Positions 44,447 to 53,928 are shown, numbered from the stretch's first letter. The stretch: DNA of 64,000 nt from Treponema sp. (GCA_016281495.1 JAEEIU010000012.1:186001-250000), one strand, 5' to 3'. Notes: generated by a model from the sequence alone, not told the origin. Translations and numbers: made by a program.

Positions 44447-45934
44447 TTAGTTTTTGGCTCCATCTTTTCCGGTTGAATTGGCGAGCTTGGCACCGATAAA
44501 GCTGTTCAGGAGGTTCTTGGGGTCAATTCCAAGGCTCTGGCCCAGGGCTTCTGAAATCTGGGTTACGTTCTTCATGATGTCGCCCTGAAGCTGTGATGAA
44601 TCTCCTCCATACATGTAAATCTTGTCAACATTGGAATATGCGTTTCCTGCTGCCTCGGCAATTTTCGGGAGCTGTTCAAAGTAAAGCTTGAGTGCCTGGA
44701 GCTGCATGTCCTGTTTTGCGGCGTCACCGTACTTTGCCATGGCTTCTGCCTTTTTGTTAAGACCTTCTGCCTCTGCCTCAAGTTTTGCCTTGATTGCGGC
44801 GGCTTCGGCTTCTCCCTGTGCCTGGGTTGCCTCTGCAAGGGCCTTTTTACCGGCTGCCTCGTTCTCCATTGCCTGTTTTTCCGCTTCTGCCTGCCTTAGT
44901 TTTGTATATGCGTCTGCGTCGGCCTGCTTTTGAATCTCAAATGCATCTGCCTCTGCCTTCTTCTGCCTGCGGTAAAGGTCTGCGTCGGCCTGCTGCTGTG
45001 CGGCGTATTTGTCGGCTTCCGCTGTCTTCTTAACTTCCGCTTCAAGAGCCTTTTCCTTAATGGAAACGATCTTTTCCTTAAGTTCAATCTCCTTGTCCTG
45101 GCGGGCGATGTTCGCTTCGACTTCCTTTACTTCCTTGTCCTTGCGCTGTACCTCGGCTTCGATTGCCATGGCGGCATCTGCTTTTGCGGCTTCGGTGTCT
45201 GCCCTGGCCTTAAGGGAGGCCTTCTTGAGTGCAAGCTCATTCTGCTTTTGGGCAATCTCCAGTTCTGCGGCAACCCATGCGTCGTTGGCATCCTTGTCTG
45301 CCTGTGCCTGGGCGATTTTTACTTCTGCTTCTGCGGCGGCCTTTGCTTTGGCGGCATCCTTTGAAATGGAAACGGTGTTCTCAATACCAAGGTTGTTGAT
45401 TACGCCATTGTCATCTTTAAAGTTCTGGATGTTGAACGTGGTAAGTTCAAGACCAAGATCCATCAGGTTGGGCTTTACGTTTTCCGCAACCTTTTCGGCA
45501 AGAACCTTTTTGTCTCCCTGAATCAAATCCTTGAGCTTTATCTGAGAGATGATTTCGCGGATGTTACCTTCAAGAACAGGTGTTACAACTGCGGCAATAT
45601 CCTCTGTCGTGTATCCGATGAATTTGGCGGCGGCCTTCTTCATGATTTCGGGTTCCTGCGAGATTGCAATGTTGGCAACCGCATCTACCTTGATGTTGAT
45701 GGCATCCTGCGTAGGAATTGAATCCTTGGATACAAAATCCACCTGAATGTTTTCCAGCGTCATATAGTCAATGCGCTGCAGGAAAGGAATTACGAAAATT
45801 GCCTTACCAGTTACCGTCTTGTTTCCAAACGGACCTACACGAATTCCAATCCTGTTTTTGGGTACCTTGCGATAAGAACAGAAAAAGAAAATCAAAACAA
45901 ATACAGCTGCTGCAATAATCAAATATAACTGCAT
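44447..45934 (-). CDS. Flotillin-like SPFH protein
   Basis: 495 residues: an N-terminal hydrophobic anchor (about 3-20), an SPFH domain (about 25-190; YRKVPKNRIGIRVGPFG), a long Ala/Glu/Lys coiled coil (about 195-410) with repeated E-A-[EQ]-x-x patterns, and a C-terminal flotillin-like tail (YFEQLPKIAEAAGNAYSNVDKI). It should assemble on the inner face of the membrane into lipid-ordered microdomains. GGAGG precedes the ATG. It is a second, separate SPFH system 3 kb from the NfeD/SPFH pair. Confidence 0.9.
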   Translation of the reverse strand: MQLYLIIAAAVFVLIFFFCSYRKVPKNRIGIRVGPFGNKTVTGKAIFVIPFLQRIDYMTLENIQVDFVSKDSIPTQDAINIKVDAVANIAISQEPEIMKKAAAKFIGYTTEDIAAVVTPVLEGNIREIISQIKLKDLIQGDKKVLAEKVAENVKPNLMDLGLELTTFNIQNFKDDNGVINNLGIENTVSISKDAAKAKAAAEAEVKIAQAQADKDANDAWVAAELEIAQKQNELALKKASLKARADTEAAKADAAMAIEAEVQRKDKEVKEVEANIARQDKEIELKEKIVSIKEKALEAEVKKTAEADKYAAQQQADADLYRRQKKAEADAFEIQKQADADAYTKLRQAEAEKQAMENEAAGKKALAEATQAQGEAEAAAIKAKLEAEAEGLNKKAEAMAKYGDAAKQDMQLQALKLYFEQLPKIAEAAGNAYSNVDKIYMYGGDSSQLQGDIMKNVTQISEALGQSLGIDPKNLLNSFIGAKLANSTGKDGAKN

Positions 45935-46014
45935 GAGATGCCTCCACTTTTGTTATTTTAAAAACAGTATAACACCCAGATAATGATATTTCAATAGTCC
46001 TACAGGCTCCGTCA

Positions 46015-46515
46015 CTATAACCATGAAAAAAGCCTGCTGAGCAAGCGCCAGAACAACGCACGGATAAGATGACGCGCTATAAAGACGATGGCGATGCCAA
46101 GACATGCGCCCCTTACCGACTTGAGCACGAAATAACCGATTGCGGCCCCAAGAGGAAGGAAGATGAAACCCGTCCTGAATGCAACCGAACGGAAAAACAG
46201 CTGGATTACAAACAGGCCAAGGCTGATTCCCGTCAGAATGTAAAGCGCCATGTCCCAATGGAAATTGTAGGCAACAATTGCAGCAACCGAAATCGACATG
46301 AAGAAAACATAATTCAATGACATAAGGCAACCAAAGGCGTTCCCTATCGTTTCTTCCGTTTTATCCGTTGCCCTTGCCACTTCATCAAGCGCAGGATTAC
46401 GGCTGTCCTTGTCTATCCTTGAGCCGCACTCAGGGCACACAAGAGAATCCAGATCCTTCATGCTCTTTATGGTAAAATCAAAATCCTTACGGCAGTTCGT
46501 GCAATATTTTATCAA
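46015..46515 (-). CDS. Zinc-ribbon membrane protein
   Basis: 166 residues. The N terminus has two CxxC pairs (YCTNCRKDF and LVCPECGSR), forming a zinc ribbon; three or four hydrophobic segments follow (about 70-160). It starts with TTG at 46515, with AAGGGG nine bases upstream. It is the last gene of the ctpA-rsmE operon, 44 bases after the sigma54-type activator. Function unknown. Confidence 0.65.
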   Translation of the reverse strand: MIKYCTNCRKDFDFTIKSMKDLDSLVCPECGSRIDKDSRNPALDEVARATDKTEETIGNAFGCLMSLNYVFFMSISVAAIVAYNFHWDMALYILTGISLGLFVIQLFFRSVAFRTGFIFLPLGAAIGYFVLKSVRGACLGIAIVFIARHLIRALFWRLLSRLFSWL

Positions 46516-46559
46516 CTCTTCCAGCCCCTTGTTAAAGATAAGGAAAGTTTACCACAATA

Positions 46560-47675
46560 TCAGCTAAAAGGCAAATCTCCCGTGTTTCCGAATTGAATCA
46601 AATCCTCGGTGATTGTGGAGCCTGATGCAAAAACCGATGCCCTTGTGATTACGTTCTTAAGTTCCCTGATGTTGCCCGGCCAGTTGTAGGAGCACAGCTT
46701 GTCCACCGCAAGCGAGTCGATTTTCTTGTTGCATGCTCCGGCAAACAGGACGGCCAGCCCCGGAATGTCCTGCTTGTGTGCGCGTAATGGAGGCACTTCT
46801 ATCGTGAACATGTTTATCCTGTAAAAAAGGTCCTGACGGAATTTACCTTTCCTGACCAGATCTGTGAGCTTTGCGTTTGTTGCGAAAATAAGCCTTGTGT
46901 TGAATTTCTGATCCTGAATTGAACCGACACGCCTGCAGTTTCCCGTCTCTATCACACGGAGCAGCTTTGCCTGAAGGCTCACGTCCAGATCCGCTATCTC
47001 GTCCAGAAAAAGGGTTCCGTTATTTGCCTGCTCAAACAAACCGGAATTATCTGTTGCACCGGTAAACGCACCCTTATTCGTTCCAAATAAAGTGCTTTCA
47101 AGGAATTCCTTATGAATCTCCGCCATGTTCAGATGTATCAGGGGAGATTTTTTGCGCTGTGACATTTGATGAATATAATTCGCCGCCCAGGATTTTCCTA
47201 CACCCGACTCACCCAAGAGCAAAACCGGCACATCACACGAAGCCGCCTTTGCAATCTCCGCAAGGAACTCGCACGTTTCCCGGAACCTTTCGTCTGCCCT
47301 GCGCAAATCCGACGGGACATCCAGCGAAACATGAGTCGAAATCAACAGCGACAAGAGGTTCTTTCCGTCACAGACAGAAATGAACTTTGCCTTTGGACAA
47401 TTTAATTTTACAAAACAAGAAGGATTTTTTCCGGCATAAACAAATATCAGCCGTGTTCCATACTTTTCCTGAACAAGAGAATACAGACCCAAACGAGTAA
47501 TATCGTCGAAATCATCAAGCCCAGCAAGAACAGCAACAACATTTTGATTTTCAAGTTCAGTCTGAATTGTATGCAAATCCACCTTGCCCAATTCAAATTC
47601 AAATCCTAACTGACTGTGGCACCAGGACTCCAGTTCCACAGACGAGAATAGAGTTAAAATTTTATTGACCTTCAC
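46560..47675 (-). CDS. Sigma-54-interacting AAA+ protein without DNA-binding domain
   Basis: 371 residues. An N-terminal 130-residue part (receiver-like in size but without the phospho-Asp pattern) is followed by a sigma54 activator AAA+ domain: Walker A GESGVGKS (about 157), the GAFTGA sigma-contact loop (about 203), FLDEI, and the R-finger region DLFYRINMF. It stops after the AAA+ lid (WPGNIRELKNVI), with no Fis-type helix-turn-helix, so it probably acts from solution or through a partner. GTG at 47675 has no good ribosome site; it lies 16 bases after the previous stop. Confidence 0.85.
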   Translation of the reverse strand: MKVNKILTLFSSVELESWCHSQLGFEFELGKVDLHTIQTELENQNVVAVLAGLDDFDDITRLGLYSLVQEKYGTRLIFVYAGKNPSCFVKLNCPKAKFISVCDGKNLLSLLISTHVSLDVPSDLRRADERFRETCEFLAEIAKAASCDVPVLLLGESGVGKSWAANYIHQMSQRKKSPLIHLNMAEIHKEFLESTLFGTNKGAFTGATDNSGLFEQANNGTLFLDEIADLDVSLQAKLLRVIETGNCRRVGSIQDQKFNTRLIFATNAKLTDLVRKGKFRQDLFYRINMFTIEVPPLRAHKQDIPGLAVLFAGACNKKIDSLAVDKLCSYNWPGNIRELKNVITRASVFASGSTITEDLIQFGNTGDLPFS

Positions 47676-47691
47676 TTAAAACTTTATGAAC

Positions 47692-48432
47692 TTAATCCTT
47701 TTTAAACAGCCTGTACCAAAGCAAAAGAATCTTATACTTAATATACGGAAATACTAGGAAAACCTTTAACGGATTATGTGATATTTCAGTCCAGATTTCT
47801 TTTCCCTTGTCGAATGTTTTTTCGGGAACACGGGTCTTGCGGTCACCAAAGATGCCGATTACATCACGTGAATACAGGAATATGCTTGATGAAAATGAAT
47901 TGCGCCTGTTGTATGCCCAGCAGTCCTTTTCCCTTATGCCCTCGCTTACAAGAACAAGGGAAGGTGAAGCCTTGTAGATTGCCTGAACGATGTCGCCTTC
48001 AACAGACTTTGGATAATAGCCCACATAACGTCCCACTATCTGCAGTGTCTTGAACGTGCTGCGGACATTTTTTTCTGCGGCCATGAGCGTCTTTTTCCTT
48101 CCGCCCAAAAGGTAAAGTGACTTAAGGTGAGACTCAAGTATGCTGAGTATGTTGATTATCGCCGTGAACGGATTGTAGCGTACGGGAACCTGTGTCTTAA
48201 GGAATCTGGCTCCCTTAAGGATGCTCTTTGATATCGGTAAAATCAAGTCGGCATTCTGGATGCACTGATAATAATCCTTCTTTCTTCTTGCACGGAGCAA
48301 ATCCCATACAGACAAAAATACAATCTGCTTGGTACCCGGTTTTGCAATCAAGTCAAGGATTACTTCTTCCAGATTCTGTTCCTCTACTAAATCAACAGGA
48401 ATATCAAGCACTTTTATTCTTTGAACTTCCAT
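47692..48432 (-). CDS. WecG/TagA/CpsF family glycosyltransferase
   Basis: 246 residues matching the TagA/WecG fold, which adds N-acetylmannosamine-type sugars to lipid-linked carriers. Seen: FLSVWDLLRARRKKDY (the usual TxN segment is altered), NADLILPISKSILKGA, LYLLGGRKKTL and IVGRYVGYYP. The sugar and acceptor are unknown. The gene overlaps the end of rsmE by 19 bases, with GGAG upstream, so it is translated from the same mRNA. Confidence 0.82.
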   Translation of the reverse strand: MEVQRIKVLDIPVDLVEEQNLEEVILDLIAKPGTKQIVFLSVWDLLRARRKKDYYQCIQNADLILPISKSILKGARFLKTQVPVRYNPFTAIINILSILESHLKSLYLLGGRKKTLMAAEKNVRSTFKTLQIVGRYVGYYPKSVEGDIVQAIYKASPSLVLVSEGIREKDCWAYNRRNSFSSSIFLYSRDVIGIFGDRKTRVPEKTFDKGKEIWTEISHNPLKVFLVFPYIKYKILLLWYRLFKKD

Positions 48433-49208
48433 AATTCTTTCTCCACAAGAGCGTTCTGTAAAACCGCCGTTCCGTAAACAGCCGCCGTCTCACAACGCAG
48501 TATATTTGTAGCAAAGTGAACGGGAACTATCCCCCTACCCTGCATGTATTCAATTTCGTCCGATGCAATGCCGCCTTCCGCACCGACAAACAAGGCCGCC
48601 TTATCTTTTCCTTCCATGGCACCTACCGCATCGCCAAGAGTTTTTGTTCCCCCGGTCTGCTCATACAGCACGATGCCATAAAGGTTTTCTTCCGCCATCA
48701 TGTCCACGGCAGCCTTTAGGTCAACACAGGGGAGCACTTTGGTTTGCACCGCGGATCCGCTTTGTTCCCTGGCCTCGCTTATGATTCTGGACCAACGGTC
48801 ATCTGCCTTTTTCCTGGCGGACTCTACTGCCCCCCGCTGACAGAATTTTCCTTCCACCGGCACAATGAACGACACGCCGCACTCGGTTGCCTGACGAATT
48901 ATTATATCCATCTTAGGAGGCTTGGCCACAAACTGAAAAAGCCAAATCTCCGGAAGCTGAACCGTATTTTTTTTGCCATCAGGATCAGAAGAGACGATAT
49001 CCCCCGCCACCTGAAGCAGGACAGTTTTCTTTGAGCCGTCCACCCGGGCAACAGTCATCGGCTGAAGGACTCCGCTTTGTGGAAGCCTTGCATAAACCAT
49101 GTCGCCCGCCTTTACACGCAGAACTTCCGCAAGGTGATGTGCCTTATTTCCCTTGACAAGAATGCAGCCGTCACCATCCGGTTCAAGCTCCGAAAGAAAC
49201 TGCCTCAT
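48414..49208 (-). CDS. rsmE: 16S rRNA (uracil-1498-N3)-methyltransferase RsmE
   Basis: 264 residues of the SPOUT class: an N-terminal PUA-like part (AHHLAEVLRVKAGD) and the C-terminal knot with VGAEGGI and the signature NILRCETAAVYG (usually LG.RILR.ETA). It methylates N3 of U1498 in 16S rRNA using SAM. It starts three bases after the ctpA stop, within the operon; the following glycosyltransferase gene overlaps its end. Confidence 0.92.
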   Translation of the reverse strand: MRQFLSELEPDGDGCILVKGNKAHHLAEVLRVKAGDMVYARLPQSGVLQPMTVARVDGSKKTVLLQVAGDIVSSDPDGKKNTVQLPEIWLFQFVAKPPKMDIIIRQATECGVSFIVPVEGKFCQRGAVESARKKADDRWSRIISEAREQSGSAVQTKVLPCVDLKAAVDMMAEENLYGIVLYEQTGGTKTLGDAVGAMEGKDKAALFVGAEGGIASDEIEYMQGRGIVPVHFATNILRCETAAVYGTAVLQNALVEKELWKFKE

Positions 49209-49211
49209 AGA

Positions 49212-50717
49212 CTATTTGCCGCTTTCCTTTGCAGCCTTTTCATTTGACGCCTTTTCTTTTTCAGCCTCTGCCTCAAGTTCCTTAAGGGTCTTGGTATTCT
49301 TCATCAGTTTTGAAAAATCTTCTTCCTTAAGAATCCTGAGCGCCTCGTTCAGCTGAATGTCATAGTCAAGATCATAAAGGCGTGCCGGTTGGGTGCGGTC
49401 ATACTCATTGCGGATGAGTTTGCGGATTACACGCTTGTCAAACGGATACTTCTTGTAAAGTTCCTCCGCATAAGAGCTTATGTCTTTTTCGGTCATGTTC
49501 GGATGGTTTTCCACGTAAGGGGCAATGACGTCAGCCTTCATCAATTCCGCATAGGCCTTTTCCTCATCTTCCGTGAACTCCTCGTATGAAACCTGTTTGT
49601 CCGGCTTAATTCCAACCTTGTCGATATTCGTGTCGCTTGGTGAATAGTACCTTGCAACCGTAATCTTAAATCCGTCTTCGCTTACAAGATTGCTCGGAAT
49701 CTGAACGCTTCCCTTTCCGTAAGTCTTCTCACCCACGAGGTATGCTTTCTTCGTGTCCTTTAACGCACCGCTCAAAATCTCTGAGGCAGATGCAGTGGCA
49801 CCGTTGATCAGCACTATGGTCGGTATGTCCTTGACCGTGGTCTTGCTCTTTTTTGCAAAGTAAACCGCATTCTCATATGAAAGCCGGCTCTTTGTGGAAA
49901 CGATGACTCCCTTGTCTATGAACTTGTCCGCTATGTCAACTGCCGCTGTCAAAAGGCCTCCGCCGTTGTTGCGCAGGTCTATTACAAGGGCCTTGTATCC
50001 TGACTTTGTTAAGCTGTCGATTGCTTCCTGGAAACGTTTTGCCGTAGTGCTTGAAAATTCCGTTACCCTTATGTATCCGGTTGTTCCGATCATGCCGTAT
50101 TTTACCGTTGGATTTTCGATTATGGCACGAACCAGCTCCACCTCAAATTCCATGGTTTTTCCACGGCGGATCTTTACCTTTACCTTGGTTCCCACAACAC
50201 CCCTAAGGCGGTCAAGAACTTCGTTCATGGTAATGGAAGCGGTATCAACTCCGTCTATCTCGACGATAAGGTCACCCGCACGGATTCCTGCCATCGCTCC
50301 CGGAGAATTGTCTATAGGCTGGGACACCTCCACATAGGCCGGTTTTTCCGGAGTACTTTCCGTAGGCTTGGTTATAGAAAGTCCGACTCCACCAAACGAA
50401 CCGACTGTTGTATCCTGCAGGCTTCTCCATTCATCCTTGGGCATATAGACTGAATACGGATCATTCAATGCCTGGAGCATACCCTTTATCGCGCCCTGAT
50501 ACAAAACCTCCGGATCAACTTCCTCGACATAGTTATCCTGAATGTAATAGAACAGGGAATTGATTATGTCAGAGTACAGCTTTTCCTTCTCTGCATTAGG
50601 CCGGGCTGTTGCAGACGGTGACTGAGCAAAACACTGAGACGTTGCTATCGTCAAAAGAAAAATCAAGATCTCAGAGACAACAGTATGTTTTAGTGACTTA
50701 GAAAAAATTTTATTCAT
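49212..50717 (-). CDS. ctpA: C-terminal processing protease (S41, CtpA type)
   Basis: 501 residues: signal peptide 1 to about 31 (ending CFAQ), PDZ domain (about 95-190: GGVGLSITK, GIRAGDLIVEIDG) and S41 domain. The catalytic Ser is in NGATASASEI and the general-base Lys in GEKTYGKG, both in their normal places, so it should be active in the periplasm, trimming C-terminal tails of exported proteins. It is the first gene of a five-gene operon. No ribosome site; a promoter -10 box lies six bases before the ATG. Confidence 0.92.
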   Translation of the reverse strand: MNKIFSKSLKHTVVSEILIFLLTIATSQCFAQSPSATARPNAEKEKLYSDIINSLFYYIQDNYVEEVDPEVLYQGAIKGMLQALNDPYSVYMPKDEWRSLQDTTVGSFGGVGLSITKPTESTPEKPAYVEVSQPIDNSPGAMAGIRAGDLIVEIDGVDTASITMNEVLDRLRGVVGTKVKVKIRRGKTMEFEVELVRAIIENPTVKYGMIGTTGYIRVTEFSSTTAKRFQEAIDSLTKSGYKALVIDLRNNGGGLLTAAVDIADKFIDKGVIVSTKSRLSYENAVYFAKKSKTTVKDIPTIVLINGATASASEILSGALKDTKKAYLVGEKTYGKGSVQIPSNLVSEDGFKITVARYYSPSDTNIDKVGIKPDKQVSYEEFTEDEEKAYAELMKADVIAPYVENHPNMTEKDISSYAEELYKKYPFDKRVIRKLIRNEYDRTQPARLYDLDYDIQLNEALRILKEEDFSKLMKNTKTLKELEAEAEKEKASNEKAAKESGK

Positions 50718-50723
50718 TCTTTT

Positions 50724-50752
50724 ATTTTACGTTGTTTTTTATCTCTATGCAA
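50724..50752 (-). promoter_or_regulatory. Promoter of ctpA, leaderless arrangement
   Basis: Minus strand: TTGCAT (50747-50752), 17-base spacer, TAAAAT (50724-50729), six bases before the ATG at 50717. Confidence 0.6.
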
Positions 50753-50768
50753 GGGTTGGTTTTAGTTG

Positions 50769-50774
50769 TATAAT
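50769..50774 (+). promoter_or_regulatory. -10 box of the MinD/FlhG-like gene
   Basis: TATAAT at 50769-50774 is seven bases before the ATG at 50782; a -35 is not clear. The box overlaps an earlier in-frame ATG (50773), which argues that 50782 is the real start. Confidence 0.5.
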
Positions 50775-50781
50775 GAAAAAT

Positions 50782-51927
50782 ATGCAGATTATACCAATTG
50801 CCAGCGGAAAAGGTGGCGTGGGAAAAAGTCTTCTCAGTGCGAACCTTGCTATCGCTTTAGGACAAGCAGGAAAGAAAGTTCTTCTTGCAGATTTAGATTT
50901 AGGTGCCTCTAATTTACATCTGGTCATCGGTCAGACTGCCCCCAAAACCGGCATTGGCACATATTTAACGGGTCAGACACCTTTTCAGGACACAATCCAG
51001 CCCACAGACTACGAGAACGTATGGTTCATAGCCGGCGATTCCGAGATTCCAGGGCTGACCTCACTGCGTGCAAGCAAGAAAAACGAACTTATACGTCAGT
51101 TTCTGGCCCAAGACTATGATTACCTCATCCTTGACCTTGGAGCGGGCTCCCACCTGACGATTCTTGACATGTTCCTGCTTTCTCCACAGGGAATCATCGT
51201 AAGCGCCCCAACCGTAACTGCAACACTCAACGGATACCTTTTCCTCAAGAACCTTGTCTTCCGCATGATGTACAATACCTTCAAGAACGGTACTCCGGCC
51301 CACAGCTATCTGGAAACCCTCAAAAAGGACTCATCATCCCTGCAGAGGCTCTACATCCCAAGGCTGGTGGATGCGCTGGAGAAGGTTGACCCGGAAAACA
51401 CGGCACTTTTCCGCTCCAGAATGGCAGAATTCCACCCGCGTCTTGTGCTGAACATGATAGATGACCCGAAAGACGCCGACAGGGCAAACAAAATACGCCG
51501 CTCATGTGCGGAATTCCTTGGCCTTAACCTTGAGCATCTTGGCGTAATGTACCGCGACACCCTTCAGGACAAGGCACTGGCCTCAAGGCTGCCCATAATC
51601 ATCTACAAGCCCCAATCCCTCGTATCCCAGGGAATATACCGCATAGCCGAGAAAATCCTTCATTCAGAGACAATCACCTTTGACAAGGATTATGACATCA
51701 CCCAGGCCAGCGAAACCTCGTTCCAGATTGCAACAGAAGAGGCGGGAGAGGATTTTACCCAAAAGATGGCCTATGTTCAGGAGCTTATGGGAAGCGGAAC
51801 CTTTACCCCGGGAGAACTTGCAGAGACAATCAAGCAGCAGCAGTATGAGATTACCCAGCTTAAAACCGAAAACCTTTTCTTAAAGAAAAAGCTGGTGGAA
51901 GCCGCAAGACAGGGTTTCAAGATTTGA
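50782..51927 (+). CDS. MinD/ParA-family ATPase, FlhG-like
   Basis: 381 residues. The deviant Walker A SGKGGVGKSL begins near residue 9, followed by VLLADLDLGASNLHL and DYLILDLGAGS, as in MinD/FlhG-type ATPases that place division or flagellar machinery. About 60 extra residues form a C-terminal coiled coil (QQYEITQLKTENLFLKKKL). In spirochaetes it could act in flagellar number or in envelope positioning; no flagellar gene is nearby. It is immediately upstream of lgt (30-base gap). Confidence 0.85.
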   Translation: MQIIPIASGKGGVGKSLLSANLAIALGQAGKKVLLADLDLGASNLHLVIGQTAPKTGIGTYLTGQTPFQDTIQPTDYENVWFIAGDSEIPGLTSLRASKKNELIRQFLAQDYDYLILDLGAGSHLTILDMFLLSPQGIIVSAPTVTATLNGYLFLKNLVFRMMYNTFKNGTPAHSYLETLKKDSSSLQRLYIPRLVDALEKVDPENTALFRSRMAEFHPRLVLNMIDDPKDADRANKIRRSCAEFLGLNLEHLGVMYRDTLQDKALASRLPIIIYKPQSLVSQGIYRIAEKILHSETITFDKDYDITQASETSFQIATEEAGEDFTQKMAYVQELMGSGTFTPGELAETIKQQQYEITQLKTENLFLKKKLVEAARQGFKI

Positions 51928-51956
51928 ATTGAGATAAAAAAATAGAAGGAATAAAA

Positions 51957-52961
51957 ATGAACGGTTTACTTTATATTGAATATCCCAAATGGATTCATCC
52001 GGAGCTGTTTCCTGGTGTTCCAGTGCTGGGACTTATACGCTGGTACGGGCTCATGTACATCTTTGCATTTGCCACGGCCTTCTTAATCCTGAAAAAACAA
52101 TATAAAAACGGCGAGCTGGACACTCCTGACAGGAAAACCTCAGAGGACGATGTCTTCAGCTTTATAGCATGGGGCATAGTAGGACTCATACTTGGCGCAA
52201 GGATTTTCTCCACACTGGTCTACGACACAAGCGGACTTTACTGGAAAAAACCCTGGCTCATCTTCTGGCCATTTGACCCGAATACAAAGCAGTTTACGGG
52301 CCTTGCAGGCATGAGTTACCACGGAGGCTTCATAGGAGGCCTTCTTGCCATGATAATCTGGTGCCGTGTCCACAAGAGGCCCATGTGGAAATGGATAGAT
52401 GCCATGGGTGTCGCAATTCCCCTGGGATTCACATTCGGACGCATAGGAAACTTCATGAACGGCGAGCTCTACGGACGCATCACGACAATGCCTTGGGGCA
52501 TGATTTTCCCGAATTCAGAAAGATTCTCCTCAAGTTTGGACTGGGTTCAGGAGATTATGACAAAGGTCGGCATGGACATTTCATCCGCTGAGCCACTTGT
52601 ATACCTTCCGCGACATCCAAGCCAGCTTTATGAGGCCCTGTTTGAGGGAATAGTCCTGTGGGTCATCCTCTGGAACCTGCGCAAGATCAAGCCTTTTGAC
52701 GGATTTATCGCCTCCTGCTATTCCATCGGCTACGGCATTTTCCGCTTTGTAATCGAATATTTCCGCGAACCAGATGCAGACTTGGGCTTCAGGATCTCCA
52801 TGGGTGGCGGCAACGAGCAGATTGCACTCAACACCTCCCTCCTGAACATAAGCACCGGACAGATTTTCTGCTTTGTAATGATACTCGCCGGCCTTGTGAT
52901 GATGTTCCTGACCTGGAGGCTAAGCAAAAAACAAAAGAACGGCCAGATTCAAAAACAATGA
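51957..52961 (+). CDS. lgt: Prolipoprotein diacylglyceryl transferase Lgt
   Basis: 334 residues with about seven helices. It adds diacylglycerol from phosphatidylglycerol to the lipobox Cys of prolipoproteins. The family signature GRIGNFMNGELYG is near residue 161, and the YHGG motif (MSYHGGFIGG) near 120. The several lipoproteins in this window are its expected substrates. AAGGAA precedes the ATG. A terminator follows. Confidence 0.95.
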   Translation: MNGLLYIEYPKWIHPELFPGVPVLGLIRWYGLMYIFAFATAFLILKKQYKNGELDTPDRKTSEDDVFSFIAWGIVGLILGARIFSTLVYDTSGLYWKKPWLIFWPFDPNTKQFTGLAGMSYHGGFIGGLLAMIIWCRVHKRPMWKWIDAMGVAIPLGFTFGRIGNFMNGELYGRITTMPWGMIFPNSERFSSSLDWVQEIMTKVGMDISSAEPLVYLPRHPSQLYEALFEGIVLWVILWNLRKIKPFDGFIASCYSIGYGIFRFVIEYFREPDADLGFRISMGGGNEQIALNTSLLNISTGQIFCFVMILAGLVMMFLTWRLSKKQKNGQIQKQ

Positions 52962-52968
52962 TGTCAAT

Positions 52969-53010
52969 GTCCCGTAAGCAATGCGGGCATGAATCGGGAC
53001 TTTATTTTTT
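52969..53010 (+). terminator. Terminator after lgt
   Basis: Arms GTCCCG (52969-52974) and CGGGAC (52995-53000), then TTTATTTTTT. The loop contains a second small CCCG/CGGG pairing. Confidence 0.75.
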
Positions 53011-53046
53011 GAATTACTTGATATATAATTATTTATGGAGGATTTT

Positions 53047-53898
53047 ATGAAGAAACTATTGATTGCCGCTGCAATGGTCGCACTTACCGGCCTAGCCTTT
53101 GCATTTGACACCGAGGATTTTACCCTTTCCGGTTCTCTTTCTAAATACACCCGCACAGATTACACAATCGTAAGCAAATTCGGCACCACATACCGCTCTG
53201 CATCCGTAAAATACGTGCATAACTTTGACACCCTTGGGCGTGAAACCGAATGCTTGGGATATAACTCCAAAGACGCATTGGTCGACAAAATCACATACAG
53301 CTATAATTCAGCAGGAAAACTTGAGGGATCTTTATTCGCAAACGCCGAGGGAAAGAAACTCTGGAGCACAAAAGTTGAATACGACGCATCAGGCCGCATA
53401 AGCTCAGAATCTGAATTTGACCAGGAAGACAAGCTTGCCGGAAAAACCATATTTGAGTACAACGACAAGGATGTTGCCAAGGGAAAAGACACCAAGGTAA
53501 CGGAATCCTACTACGACGGCGACGGAAAACTCCTGACACGCACCATCTCCACCAGGGACAAGCAGGGAAAGGTCACGGAATCATGCCGCTATTACGGTGA
53601 CGGAAGCCTGGATCAAAAGGATCTCTACACCTACCAGGACAACAAGCTCACCCAGATTGAATATGTGGAAAGCGACGGAAAAACCCATTCACGCCATGTT
53701 TACCGCTATGATACCAAGGGGTTCCTCTCAGAAATTCAGGTTTACAACTCTAACAATGTATTGTATCAGAGGGAAATCTACAAGCCAGACGCTCAGGGAA
53801 ACCCGACTACAATCAGCGTTTACGCAGTTTCCGAGAAATTCGGCGGCACAGTATCTGAATTGCAGACTCAGTCCGGATTTACATACACATACCGCTAA
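53047..53898 (+). CDS. Secreted protein with YD-like repeats
   Basis: 283 residues: signal peptide 1 to about 20 (ending LAFAF). The mature part has about eight imperfect repeats of 22-25 residues built on Y(E/R)YD..G(R/K)..E....D (for example VEYDASGRISSESEF), like single RHS/YD repeats that form beta-strands. It has no toxin or enzyme domain. The start at 53047 is fixed by GGAGG (53037-53041). Role inferred: surface or periplasmic binding scaffold. Confidence 0.7.
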   Translation: MKKLLIAAAMVALTGLAFAFDTEDFTLSGSLSKYTRTDYTIVSKFGTTYRSASVKYVHNFDTLGRETECLGYNSKDALVDKITYSYNSAGKLEGSLFANAEGKKLWSTKVEYDASGRISSESEFDQEDKLAGKTIFEYNDKDVAKGKDTKVTESYYDGDGKLLTRTISTRDKQGKVTESCRYYGDGSLDQKDLYTYQDNKLTQIEYVESDGKTHSRHVYRYDTKGFLSEIQVYNSNNVLYQREIYKPDAQGNPTTISVYAVSEKFGGTVSELQTQSGFTYTYR

Positions 53899-53928
53899 AA
53901 AACAGCAGTTTCAGCCTTGAACAAGCAT

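Noticed and set aside
44688-45521. Several long open frames on the plus strand opposite the flotillin-like gene
   Set aside because: They arise from the repetitive Ala/Glu/Lys codons of the coiled coil read in antisense; no ribosome site, and Cys/Leu/Ser-rich low-complexity translations.
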